Positions 35,873 to 44,166 of a DNA stretch of 64,000 nt are shown in pieces. Origin of the DNA: Erythrobacter sp. (lineage in GTDB: Bacteria; Pseudomonadota; Alphaproteobacteria; Sphingomonadales; Sphingomonadaceae); NCBI RefSeq assembly GCF_030066995.1, contig NZ_JASJAP010000001.1:851230-915229 (forward strand), in the 5' to 3' direction. Made by a program: the position numbers and the translations under genes. Numbering within the stretch: the first letter of the stretch is position 1; each line of letters starts with the position of its first letter. The notes beneath the pieces were generated by a model, which saw only the letters and a program-made list of their open reading frames with translations, had not been told where the DNA came from and did not search any database.

Positions 35873-36917
35873 CGCGCCACCGGAGGCGCCGCCGCCCACG
35901 CTTCGACTGACCGTTGATACTCAGGCGCTTGTGGACAATTGGCTTGCGCTCGATCGCCTTTCCGGTCGCGCGCAGGCGGGAGCGGCGGTCAAGGCAAACG
36001 CCTATGGGCTGGGCATCGAGACTTGTGTACCTGCCTTGCGCGACGCGGGATGCGACAGCTTTTTTGTTGCGCATTGGAGCGAAGTCGACGCGGTTATGCG
36101 CCACGTCCCAGCGGCCTCGATTGCGGTGCTGCACGGCCTGATCAACGCAGCCGAAATCGAATACGCCAAGGCCACCGGAGCCGTCCCGGTTCTCAACTCG
36201 CTCGAACAGGCGCGCGCCTGGAGGAAGGCCGGGGGAGGGCGATGCCACGTGATGGTGGACACCGGGATCAACCGTCTTGGCCTTTCACCGGGCGAGGTAG
36301 GCTCGGCGGATATCGAGAGCCTCGATATCGACATCCTGATGTCGCACCTCGCCTGCGCCGACGAAGACAGCCCGATGAACGACCGCCAGCTCGAGCTCTT
36401 CCGCGAAACCGCACGGACCGTCCCGCATCGCCGCGCAAGCTTTGCCAACAGCGCCGGGATCGCGCTTGGCACGGATTACGCATTCGACGTGACACGGCCG
36501 GGCCTTGCGCTTTACGGCGGCGTTCCGCGTGCGGAACTTGCCGATCGGATCCGCTCGGTTGCGCGCGTTGAGGCAGCCATCCTTCAAGTTCGCGATATCG
36601 AAGCGGGGGCGAGCGTTGGATACAATGCGAAATTCACAGCGCACGAGGCCATGCGCATCGCGACGGTTTCGCTTGGCTATGCCGACGGCTTCCTGCGCGC
36701 GCGCGGGCCAGGCGCAGTCTTCATGGCGGGCGATAAGCCGTGTCCGGTCCTCGGGCGCGTTTCGATGGACATGGTTGTCGTCGACCTTGCCCAAGCTCGC
36801 GACCTTGCACCGGGAGACTGGATCGAGGCGCCGTTTTCGCTGCCCCATGCTGCGCGGCAAAGCTCTGTTTCCCAATACGAATTGCTCACCACGATCGGCA
36901 ATCGTCTGCGGGGCTAG
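35862..36917 (+). CDS. alr: alanine racemase
   Basis: PLP enzyme converting L- to D-alanine for peptidoglycan. It has 351 residues. The PLP lysine is K44 in AAVKANAYGLG; the second-half catalytic tyrosine is in SVGYNAKFTA; GRVSMDMVVVDL is the typical C-terminal block. The ATG at 35862 lies inside the end of the MFS gene (11-base overlap), so translation is coupled. Coupling to a symporter raises the thought that the symporter moves an amino acid, but that is only context. Confidence 0.93.
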   Translation: MPSDAPPEAPPPTLRLTVDTQALVDNWLALDRLSGRAQAGAAVKANAYGLGIETCVPALRDAGCDSFFVAHWSEVDAVMRHVPAASIAVLHGLINAAEIEYAKATGAVPVLNSLEQARAWRKAGGGRCHVMVDTGINRLGLSPGEVGSADIESLDIDILMSHLACADEDSPMNDRQLELFRETARTVPHRRASFANSAGIALGTDYAFDVTRPGLALYGGVPRAELADRIRSVARVEAAILQVRDIEAGASVGYNAKFTAHEAMRIATVSLGYADGFLRARGPGAVFMAGDKPCPVLGRVSMDMVVVDLAQARDLAPGDWIEAPFSLPHAARQSSVSQYELLTTIGNRLRG

Positions 36918-36927
36918 TCAGGGCATA

Positions 36928-36950
36928 TTGCGCTGCACATATTGCAAGTG
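36928..36950 (+). promoter_or_regulatory. possible PhaR operator
   Basis: TTGCGCTGCACATATTGCAA carries two TGCA tetramers (36934-36937 and 36943-36946) five bases apart, 40 bases before phaR. PhaR proteins bind TGC/GCA-rich sites in their own and phasin promoters in other bacteria. The match is suggestive only. Confidence 0.3.
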
Positions 36951-36985
36951 CTAAACTATCTGCCACGTCGCATTGGGATTATCAC

Positions 36986-37570
36986 ATGGCCAAGAAGAAC
37001 ACGTCCACCTCCGGCGATGACGCCGAGGGTGTCATCACGATCAAGAAGTACGCCAACCGGCGGCTCTACAACACCAGCTCTTCGAGCTACATCACGCTTG
37101 AAGACTTGGCCAAGATGGTCCGCGAGAATGTCGATTTTCAGGTTCTCGATGCAAAGTCGGGCGATGATATCACCCATTCGATCCTGACGCAGATCATCAT
37201 GGATGAGGAAGCCAACGGTGGCCAGATGCTGCCCGTCAGCTTTCTGCGCCAGCTGATCGGCATGTACGGCAACTCGATGCAGAACCTGATGCCGTCCTAC
37301 CTTGAAGCCAGCATGACCAACTTTCGCCAGAACCAGGCCAACATTCGCGAGGCGTTTGAAAAGGGCATGAGCGCCGGCCCGCTGGCCGCGATCCATGAAA
37401 CCAACATGGCCATGATGCGCGCAGCGGCGGACACGTTCATTCCAGGGTCGAAGAAGCGCGCGGCGGAACCAGCGGCTCCGGAAAGCTCGGAAAGCTCATC
37501 CTCCGAGATTGCCGTGCTCAGGGAGCAGATGGCGGCGATGCAAAAGAAGCTGGACGAACTCAGCAAATAA
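36986..37570 (+). CDS. phaR: polyhydroxyalkanoate synthesis repressor PhaR
   Basis: A 194-residue DNA-binding regulator of PHA granule genes. The N-terminal PHB/PHA accumulation regulator domain is clear: ITIKKYANRRLYNTSSSSYITLEDLA (residues 16-42). It is followed by a second block (QMLPVSFLRQLIGMYGNSMQ) and ends in a Ser/Ala linker and a short coiled coil (SEIAVLREQMAAMQKKLDEL). No phaC or phasin gene is in the window. I chose the ATG at 36986. It implies the organism makes or regulates PHA storage. Confidence 0.9.
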   Translation: MAKKNTSTSGDDAEGVITIKKYANRRLYNTSSSSYITLEDLAKMVRENVDFQVLDAKSGDDITHSILTQIIMDEEANGGQMLPVSFLRQLIGMYGNSMQNLMPSYLEASMTNFRQNQANIREAFEKGMSAGPLAAIHETNMAMMRAAADTFIPGSKKRAAEPAAPESSESSSSEIAVLREQMAAMQKKLDELSK

Positions 37571-37615
37571 CGTCACCGCGCGAGGCCATCCGCCTCCAGC
37601 AGAAAGCCAGGTTTC

Positions 37616-39172
37616 GTGTCCAACAACAGCCCTGTCATACGGCACGCGCTCAACACCCGGCGCACCGACGATTTTGCCAAATGGTATCAGGAAGTCATCA
37701 GCGCCGCGGACCTGGCCGAAGAATCCGGCGTGCGCGGCTGTATGGTGATCAAGCCCTGGGGCTATGGCATCTGGGAGCGCATTCAGCGCCTGATGGACGA
37801 CCGGATCAAGGCCGCCGGGGTTCAGAACACCTACTTTCCGATTTTCATCCCGCTTGCGAACTTTGAGCGCGAGGCCGATCACGTGGAAGGGTTTGCCAAG
37901 GAGATGGCGGTGGTCACACACCATCGCCTTATCGCCGATGAAAAGGGCGGCCTTATCCCGGATCCCGATGCCAAGCTTGAAGAACCGCTGGTCGTGCGTC
38001 CGACCTCGGAAACGATCATTGGCGATGCCATGGCGCGGTGGGTGCAGAGCTGGCGGGACTTACCGCTAATGCTCAACCAATGGGCCAATGTCGTTCGCTG
38101 GGAGATGCGCACGCGCATGTTCCTGCGCACCAGCGAGTTCCTCTGGCAGGAAGGGCACACTGCGCACGCGACGCGCGAGGAAGCGCTGGAGGAAACGCAC
38201 CGCGCGCTGGAAATGTACCGGGCGTGCGCCGAAGAGGATCTGGCGCTGCCGGTCATTGCGGGCGAAAAGCCTGAGAATGAGCGGTTCCCGGGCGCGGACG
38301 AGACCTGGTCGATCGAAGCGATGATGCAGGACGGCAAGGCGTTGCAAGCGGGTACATCCCATTACCTCGGCACAAGTTTCGCGAGCGCTGCGGGCATTCA
38401 GTATCAGGATCGCGAGGGCACGCAGCAACTTTGTCACACGACGAGTTGGGGCACCTCCACGCGGCTCGTCGGCGGGGTCATCATGACCCACGGCGATGAT
38501 GACGGTCTGCGCGTGCCGCCGCGCATTGCGCCTTATCAGGTGGTGATCCTGCCCATGCTGCGCGACAAGCCGGAGGACGAAGCGGTGCTTGCCTATTGCG
38601 AGGAGGTCCGCGCACGCCTCGCGACGCAGTCAAGTCTGGGCGGGCCGATCCGCGTGCTCCTCGACAAGACACCGGGCAAGGCGAGCGCAAAGCGCTGGGA
38701 CTGGGTGCGCAAGGGTGCACCGGTGATAATCGAAGTCGGCCCGCGCGATATGGACGGCGGCAAGGTGGCGCTGCTGCGCCGTGACCAGTTGTGGACCGTC
38801 GAAACTGGCAAACCCGCCATGGACTTCGTGGATCGCGAGGCCTTTGTCGCCCAAGCGCCCGCGCTGCTCGAAGATATCCAGACCACGCTTTACGCCCAGG
38901 CCGCCGAGCGCCGCGATGCCAACATCACGCGCGGTATCACGGAGTGGGAGGCCGTCGTCAGCCATTTCAAGGACGGCGGCAAGTATCCCGGCTGGATCGA
39001 GGTCGAATGGTCCAAGCCAACTGGCGCCGCGCTGGAGAAGGTCGTTGAGCGCTTGAAAACCCTCCAGCTGACAATCCGCAACGTGCCGCGCGACGCCGAT
39101 CCCGCGAGCGGTTCGTGCATCTTCACCGGCGAACCGGCGGTCGAGCGGATCTTGGTGGCAAGAGCCTATTGA
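37616..39172 (+). CDS. proS: prolyl-tRNA synthetase, archaeal/eukaryal type
   Basis: Class II synthetase that charges tRNA-Pro; 518 residues from the GTG at 37616. The order catalytic core, then anticodon-binding domain (QVVILPMLRDKPEDEAV), then a C-terminal extra domain ending AVERILVARAY, with no editing insertion between motifs 2 and 3, marks the archaeal/eukaryal-like ProRS (type 3). Motif 2 region: VVRWEMRTRMFLRTSEFLWQEGHTAHA; motif 3: LVGGVIMTHGDDDGLRVPP. Classic E. coli-type ProRS is about 570 residues with the insertion. Confidence 0.93.
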   Translation: MSNNSPVIRHALNTRRTDDFAKWYQEVISAADLAEESGVRGCMVIKPWGYGIWERIQRLMDDRIKAAGVQNTYFPIFIPLANFEREADHVEGFAKEMAVVTHHRLIADEKGGLIPDPDAKLEEPLVVRPTSETIIGDAMARWVQSWRDLPLMLNQWANVVRWEMRTRMFLRTSEFLWQEGHTAHATREEALEETHRALEMYRACAEEDLALPVIAGEKPENERFPGADETWSIEAMMQDGKALQAGTSHYLGTSFASAAGIQYQDREGTQQLCHTTSWGTSTRLVGGVIMTHGDDDGLRVPPRIAPYQVVILPMLRDKPEDEAVLAYCEEVRARLATQSSLGGPIRVLLDKTPGKASAKRWDWVRKGAPVIIEVGPRDMDGGKVALLRRDQLWTVETGKPAMDFVDREAFVAQAPALLEDIQTTLYAQAAERRDANITRGITEWEAVVSHFKDGGKYPGWIEVEWSKPTGAALEKVVERLKTLQLTIRNVPRDADPASGSCIFTGEPAVERILVARAY

Positions 39173-39190
39173 GGCTTTCACCGCGTTCGA

Positions 39191-39214
39191 CTTCGACAAG
39201 CTGTGAGCGAGTGG
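39191..39214 (+). repeat. degenerate REP-like sequence
   Basis: CTTCGACAAG followed by CTGTGAGCGAGTGG, matching the REP right arm at 16213-16236 in about 18 of 24 positions. It lies 14 bases before the rnr start. It may be a decayed copy or chance. Confidence 0.3.
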
Positions 39215-39227
39215 CTAGAGCGCGCGC

Positions 39228-41528
39228 ATGCCTCGACAAAAGCTTTCGCAAGGTCTGCCATCGCGCCAACAGGTGCTCGACTTCATCCAGAGTTCCGACA
39301 CGCCCGCGGGCAAGCGCGAGATCGCGAAGGCGTTTGGCCTGAAAGGGCAGGAAAAGATCGCACTCAAACGTCTGCTCAAGGATATGGCCGAAGAAGGGCT
39401 GATCGACGGCAGGAAGACCGCCTATCACCGTATGGGCGGCGTGCCGAAAGTCACCGTCTTGCGGGTGGTGGATGTCGAAGATGGCGAGCCGATTGCGATC
39501 CCCGACAACTGGGATCCGGAAGCTCCGAGTAAGCCGCCGCGTCTGACGCTCAAGGAGAGGAAGGAGAGTGGAGGAAAGCGCGCGCCCGCCCTCAAACGCG
39601 GCGACCGGGTGCTGGCGCGGACCGAGAAGCGGGCCGAAGAACAGGGCGGCGGATGGATCGCGCATCCAATGAAGAAGCTGCCCGCGCGCACCGAGGGCCT
39701 GCTTGGCGTGGTCGAGAAGGATTTTGGCGGCAACGCCTGGCTCGCCCCGGTCGATAAACGCGTGCGTCGCTCTGCGAAGATCAGCGATCTGGGCAGCGCG
39801 GAGGAAGGCCAGCTGGTCCTCGCTGAGCGCATCGGACGCTCTGAACGCAGCGGCGTGAAAGTCGTGGAGGTCTATGGTGACCCACTCGCACCGGGCGCGT
39901 TCAGCCTGATTGCGATCGCAAAGCACGGCATCCCGACGGTGTTTCCCGAGGAAGTGATTGAAGAAGCCCCGCGCGCGGCCAGGCTGCGCTTGTCTGCGGA
40001 CCATCGCGAAGATCTACGGGCGTTGCCCATCGTCGCGATCGATCCCGCCGATGCGCGCGACCATGACGATGCGATCTGGGCCGAACCCGACGGGAAGGGC
40101 GGCTACCGCGCGGTGGTCGCGATTGCCGATGTGTCGTTTTATGTGCGCCCCGGCTCAGCGCTCGACCGCGAGGCGAGGAAGCGCGGCAATTCGGTGTACT
40201 TTCCCGACCGAGTGGTGCCGATGCTGCCGGAGCTTCTCAGCGCCGATGTCTGCTCGCTCAAACAGGATGAGGACCGCGCGGCGATGGCGTGCCATCTGAC
40301 AATCGATGCGCAAGGCAAAGTCACCAGCCATCGCTTCACGCGCGCGCTCGTGCGCATTCATCACAACATCGCCTACGAAGACGCGCAGGACCGGATTGAT
40401 GGTGGAGCAGCGCCTGACTTCCTGCAGAACCTTTGGGGCGCCTGGAAGCTGTTGGCCGCGGCGCGTGAGGCGCGCGATCCGCTAGAGCTGGAGTTGCCCG
40501 AACGCCGGGTGGTTCTGGGCGACGACGGCCAGATTGCGGAAATCGCTGTGCGCGAGCGGCTCGATGCGCACCGCGTGGTTGAGGATTTCATGATCGCAGC
40601 CAACGTCGCTGCGGCCAAGGCGCTGGAAGCCAAGACCGCTCCGGTGGTCTACCGCGTCCACGAACCGCCGAGCCGAGAGAAGCTGATCGCTTTGCGCGAT
40701 TATCTGGCGACGATGGGCCGAAAGCTGGCGCTGGGCCAGGTGGTCACTCCGAGCCTCTTCAACCGCATGCTGAAAGACGTCACCGACGAGGCGGAAAAGG
40801 CGCAAGTGATGGAGGCTGTGCTGCGCACACAGACGCAGGCCTATTATGGCCCGGCCAACGCCGGGCACTTCGGACTGTCGCTCGGCTCCTACGCTCATTT
40901 CACCTCGCCCATCCGCCGCTATTCGGACCTGCTCGTGCACCGCGCGCTGGTGGACGCCTACAAGCTAGAGCAGCCCGAGCCACCCGGTTCGCTGCCGCCG
41001 ACAACGGGCCTTTCCGATCGCGACCGCGACAATCTTCAGCAGATATCCGACGCGATCAGCGGCACCGAACGCCGCGCAATGGAGGCCGAACGCGATACGA
41101 TCGATCGCTACGTCGCCGCGTGGCTATCGGGCCGCGTGGGGGAGACCTTCGATACCCGCATCACCGGGGTTCAGAGCTTTGGCTTCTTCGCGACCATCGT
41201 CGGTCTTGGCGGAGACGGGCTCGTCCCGATCTCCACGCTGGGCCGCGAATACTTCCGTCGCGACGAGGCCGCGCAGGCTCTAATCGGAGAAGATAGCGGC
41301 ACGCGCTACGCGGCGGGCGATCGGCTCAAACTGCAACTCGCGGAGGCCAACGCTCTGACCGGCGCGCTCAAGTTTGCGCCGGTGGACAGCGATGGCAACG
41401 CGGTCGAGACGCGGGGGCATCGGCCTGAAGCCAAGCCGCGTGCGGGCGGGCCACAGCGCGGCAAGTACAAGACGGGCAAGAGGGGCCGACCGGGAAACAT
41501 CCGCCACCAGGGGCGACGCCGCAAATAG
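39228..41528 (+). CDS. rnr: ribonuclease R
   Basis: Processive 3'-5' exoribonuclease that degrades structured RNA and acts in tmRNA-linked decay. It has 766 residues: an N-terminal winged helix (FIQSSDTPAGKREIAKAFGL), cold-shock-like RNA-binding domains, the RNB catalytic domain with DPADARDHDDAIWAEPD (metal aspartates) and SYAHFTSPIRRYSDLLVHRAL, an S1 domain (ITGVQSFGFFATI) and a basic tail (RGKYKTGKRGRPGNIRHQG). It is convergent with the universal stress gene. Confidence 0.95.
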   Translation: MPRQKLSQGLPSRQQVLDFIQSSDTPAGKREIAKAFGLKGQEKIALKRLLKDMAEEGLIDGRKTAYHRMGGVPKVTVLRVVDVEDGEPIAIPDNWDPEAPSKPPRLTLKERKESGGKRAPALKRGDRVLARTEKRAEEQGGGWIAHPMKKLPARTEGLLGVVEKDFGGNAWLAPVDKRVRRSAKISDLGSAEEGQLVLAERIGRSERSGVKVVEVYGDPLAPGAFSLIAIAKHGIPTVFPEEVIEEAPRAARLRLSADHREDLRALPIVAIDPADARDHDDAIWAEPDGKGGYRAVVAIADVSFYVRPGSALDREARKRGNSVYFPDRVVPMLPELLSADVCSLKQDEDRAAMACHLTIDAQGKVTSHRFTRALVRIHHNIAYEDAQDRIDGGAAPDFLQNLWGAWKLLAAAREARDPLELELPERRVVLGDDGQIAEIAVRERLDAHRVVEDFMIAANVAAAKALEAKTAPVVYRVHEPPSREKLIALRDYLATMGRKLALGQVVTPSLFNRMLKDVTDEAEKAQVMEAVLRTQTQAYYGPANAGHFGLSLGSYAHFTSPIRRYSDLLVHRALVDAYKLEQPEPPGSLPPTTGLSDRDRDNLQQISDAISGTERRAMEAERDTIDRYVAAWLSGRVGETFDTRITGVQSFGFFATIVGLGGDGLVPISTLGREYFRRDEAAQALIGEDSGTRYAAGDRLKLQLAEANALTGALKFAPVDSDGNAVETRGHRPEAKPRAGGPQRGKYKTGKRGRPGNIRHQGRRRK

Positions 41529-41537
41529 ACCGCCGGA

Positions 41538-41990
41538 CTAGGCGCCGTGATCGCTGTCCCGCTCGTCGTAATCATGGGGGATGACATAGAGCGGGCAGGA
41601 AAGCGCTCCGGCGTTCGCGGAAAAGTGCAGCACAAGCGGGCCGGGATTGCTGCCCTTGGCCGCGCCCAGAACAAGCGCCGCGACTTCCTCATGCTCGTTG
41701 AGAAAGTCCGAGACGATTTTCGTGCCGTTCCCGATCGCCACCGAAATCGTCGGCATCAGCCCGCTCTCGGCGAACAGATTGCCGGCAACGCCGTGCGCGA
41801 GCACTTCGGCGCGGTCCCGCGCTTCCTGTTCGATCGTTGCCTGCACGCCGCCGAACGCGCTGAAACTCTGCTGCGGGACAAGCGCAAGGATATGGACGGC
41901 GCCATCGACGGCGACTGCGCGCCTTGCTGCGAATCGAAGCGCTGCGCGGGCCTCTTCGCTCTCGTCGGTAATCACCAGAAACGTGCGCAT
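41538..41990 (-). CDS. universal stress protein (UspA family)
   Basis: A 150-residue single-domain Usp. The fold starts [21 protein letters not shown] and ends [12 protein letters not shown]; the nucleotide-binding signature G-2x-G-9x-G(S/T) is degenerate ([23 protein letters not shown]), so ATP binding is uncertain. It is divergent from the pdhC gene (159 bases between) and ends 9 bases from rnr. Confidence 0.85.
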   Translation of the reverse strand: MRTFLVITDESEEARAALRFAARRAVAVDGAVHILALVPQQSFSAFGGVQATIEQEARDRAEVLAHGVAGNLFAESGLMPTISVAIGNGTKIVSDFLNEHEEVAALVLGAAKGSNPGPLVLHFSANAGALSCPLYVIPHDYDERDSDHGA

Positions 41991-42149
41991 CGTGAACCCC
42001 TGTCACCAAAAGGGGGCCGGTGTCAAAATCGCGCGCGAGGGGCAAAGGGGCCGAAGGAGGGGTATCGCTCGTTCGCCCCCTTGCCCGGCGTGCCCGAATT
42101 CGCCAAACGGATGGCGCCGCGCATCGCTTGCAAGGGGTCTGAAAACGTC

Positions 42150-43577
42150 ATGTCGATCGAAATTCGAATGCCCGCGCTTTCGCCCACCATGGAGGAGGGC
42201 ACACTCGCCAAGTGGCTCGTGAAGCCGGGCGACACGGTCAGCTCCGGCGACATCATGGCGGAGATTGAAACCGACAAGGCCACGATGGAGTTCGAAGCCG
42301 TCGATGAAGGGACGCTGGCGTCGATCCTGATTGATGAAGGGACCGAGAATGTGGCGGTTGGCACGGTGATAGCCATGCTGGCCGAGGATGGCGAAGATCT
42401 CGGCAATGTCGGCGCGCCCGATGGGAAAGCGCAGGACGGGCCAGCGCCGCTGTCGCAAGGCCACTCCGGGTCATCTTCTGAAACCACCAACGCGGCAAGA
42501 TTGCCCAATGTCACCCCGGTCGCCAGACGTCTGGCCGCGGCCAGTGGTGTTGATCTGACTTCGATCGAAGGGTCTGGTCCGCGCGGCAAGATTATCAAGG
42601 CGGATATCACATCGGCGATGGGTTCGCTCGATGCGGCCCCGGCCACGGCCCCGGCCACGAGCGCGAGCGCGAGCGCTCCGCCAACCCGCAATGGTGAGCG
42701 AATCATCGCCTCCCCGCTGGCGAAACGGATTGCCGGCGAAAAGGGTATCACGCTTGGCGAGGTGAGCGGCACCGGTCCCGGTGGGCGTATCATCGAGCGC
42801 GATGTCGAGAACTTCGTGCCGGCCCCGAAAGTCGAGACGCCCGCTTCGACATCCGCGCCGTCGGCGGGAAGCGTTCCGGAGTTCGGCGCTCCCTACGAGG
42901 AGGAGAAGGTCTCCAGTGTGCGCAAGGTCATCGCCCGCCGCCTGACCGAGAGCAAGAACACCGTTCCGCATTACTATCTCACCATGGATATCCGGCTCGA
43001 TCCGCTGCTGGCGCTGCGCGCTGAGCTGAACGCGGCGCTGGAACCCGATGGCGTGAAACTGTCCGTCAACGACCTCCTGATCAAGGCGCTGGCCAAGGCT
43101 TTGATCCGCGTGCCGCATTGCAATGTCAGCTTCCATGGCGAGACAATGCGCCGCTACACCCGCGCGGATATTTCGGTGGCGGTCGCCGCGCCCAGCGGGC
43201 TGATTACCCCGGTCATCACCGAAGCGGACACCAAGAGCCTTGCCGTGATTTCGACCGAGATGAAAGCGCTTGCGACCAAGGCACGCGACGGCAAACTGAT
43301 GCCACACGAATATCAGGGCGGCACCGCCAGCCTCTCGAACCTCGGAATGTACGGGATCAAGCAGTTCGACGCGGTCATCAACCCGCCGCAAGGCATGATC
43401 CTGGCGGTCGGGGCGGGGCAGAAGGCGCCCTACGTGATCGATGGCGAACTGGGAGTTGCCACCGTGATGCACGCGAGCGGCAGCTTCGATCACCGCGCGA
43501 TCGATGGTGCTGATGGCGCGCAGCTGATGGAGGCGGTGAAGCAGAATGTCGAGAACCCGCTGGGGCTGGTGGTGTGA
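42150..43577 (+). CDS. pdhC: pyruvate dehydrogenase E2, with two E3/E1-binding domains
   Basis: Dihydrolipoamide acetyltransferase, the core of the pyruvate dehydrogenase complex, 475 residues. One lipoyl domain (1-80, lipoylated K43 in ETDKATM), then two peripheral-subunit-binding domains in tandem: residues 119-157 ([33 protein letters not shown]) and 185-223 ([33 protein letters not shown]), joined by an Ala/Pro/Ser linker. The catalytic domain ends with [15 protein letters not shown] (H and D of the CAT-like active site). E1 genes are not in the window; lpdA is 590 bases downstream. I chose the ATG at 42150; the frame is open much further upstream but overlaps the usp gene. Confidence 0.92.
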   Translation: MSIEIRMPALSPTMEEGTLAKWLVKPGDTVSSGDIMAEIETDKATMEFEAVDEGTLASILIDEGTENVAVGTVIAMLAEDGEDLGNVGAPDGKAQDGPAPLSQGHSGSSSETTNAARLPNVTPVARRLAAASGVDLTSIEGSGPRGKIIKADITSAMGSLDAAPATAPATSASASAPPTRNGERIIASPLAKRIAGEKGITLGEVSGTGPGGRIIERDVENFVPAPKVETPASTSAPSAGSVPEFGAPYEEEKVSSVRKVIARRLTESKNTVPHYYLTMDIRLDPLLALRAELNAALEPDGVKLSVNDLLIKALAKALIRVPHCNVSFHGETMRRYTRADISVAVAAPSGLITPVITEADTKSLAVISTEMKALATKARDGKLMPHEYQGGTASLSNLGMYGIKQFDAVINPPQGMILAVGAGQKAPYVIDGELGVATVMHASGSFDHRAIDGADGAQLMEAVKQNVENPLGLVV

Positions 43578-44026
43578 GCGAGGGCGTGAGCAGGTTTGGA
43601 AGGTATTCCGGATTTCTCGCCAAACTTGTCGCGATCACGCTCGTCGCCGGAGCCGTTTGGGCACTTGTCTACCTTACAATGATCCGTTTCGGCATCCGCG
43701 ATTACGATGCTCGCCCGCTAGTCGTGCTCTACTACGCGACGGCTGGCAATTTGCTCGTGGGCTTTCCGGTGGCGCTGTTAACCCTGCAGTTTTCCGGCCG
43801 TCACATGGCCCGGTCGCTGACGACCTTCGCCATGATCGTCGCGCTCGCTGCGATCATGGTGGTTCTCGCCAGTTTTGCCATCGGCGGAGCCTTCATCGCC
43901 TATTGGATTGGCCTGCCCAGCATAGCGGCAGTCCTGACATATGCCTTGCTCGGCTGGTTCTGGATCGTCACGCCCTTGCGAAGCGCTGTCCTACAAGGGT
44001 CTGATATGCAAGACGCTGACATGTGA
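43574..44026 (+). CDS. membrane protein of unknown function
   Basis: A 150-residue protein with four hydrophobic segments ([40 protein letters not shown], a third and fourth through [10 protein letters not shown]). I do not recognise it. Its GTG start overlaps the stop of pdhC (GTGA), so it is translated with E2, and lpdA follows after 140 bases. Its conservation inside PDH loci could be informative. Confidence 0.65.
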   Translation: MSEGVSRFGRYSGFLAKLVAITLVAGAVWALVYLTMIRFGIRDYDARPLVVLYYATAGNLLVGFPVALLTLQFSGRHMARSLTTFAMIVALAAIMVVLASFAIGGAFIAYWIGLPSIAAVLTYALLGWFWIVTPLRSAVLQGSDMQDADM

Positions 44027-44166
44027 GACACGGGCTTATGAAAACGGCATACACAGGCTGGACAACACCGCGCGACATGATGCGCAAATCGCAGGAATCG
44101 TTTTGTTCTTCAGGACCGTGTTCCATGTGTTCCATCCTGTAGGGTTTGAGAAGAGAGAAACGAGAG

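Noticed and set aside
41547..42149. An upstream extension of the E2 frame by about 200 codons
   Set aside because: The extra part is antisense to the universal stress gene and the lipoyl domain begins at the ATG at 42150.
42647..42690. The GCCCCGGCCACG repeats in the E2 linker as a regulatory repeat
   Set aside because: They encode the Ala/Pro/Ser linker typical of E2 proteins, so coding explains them.
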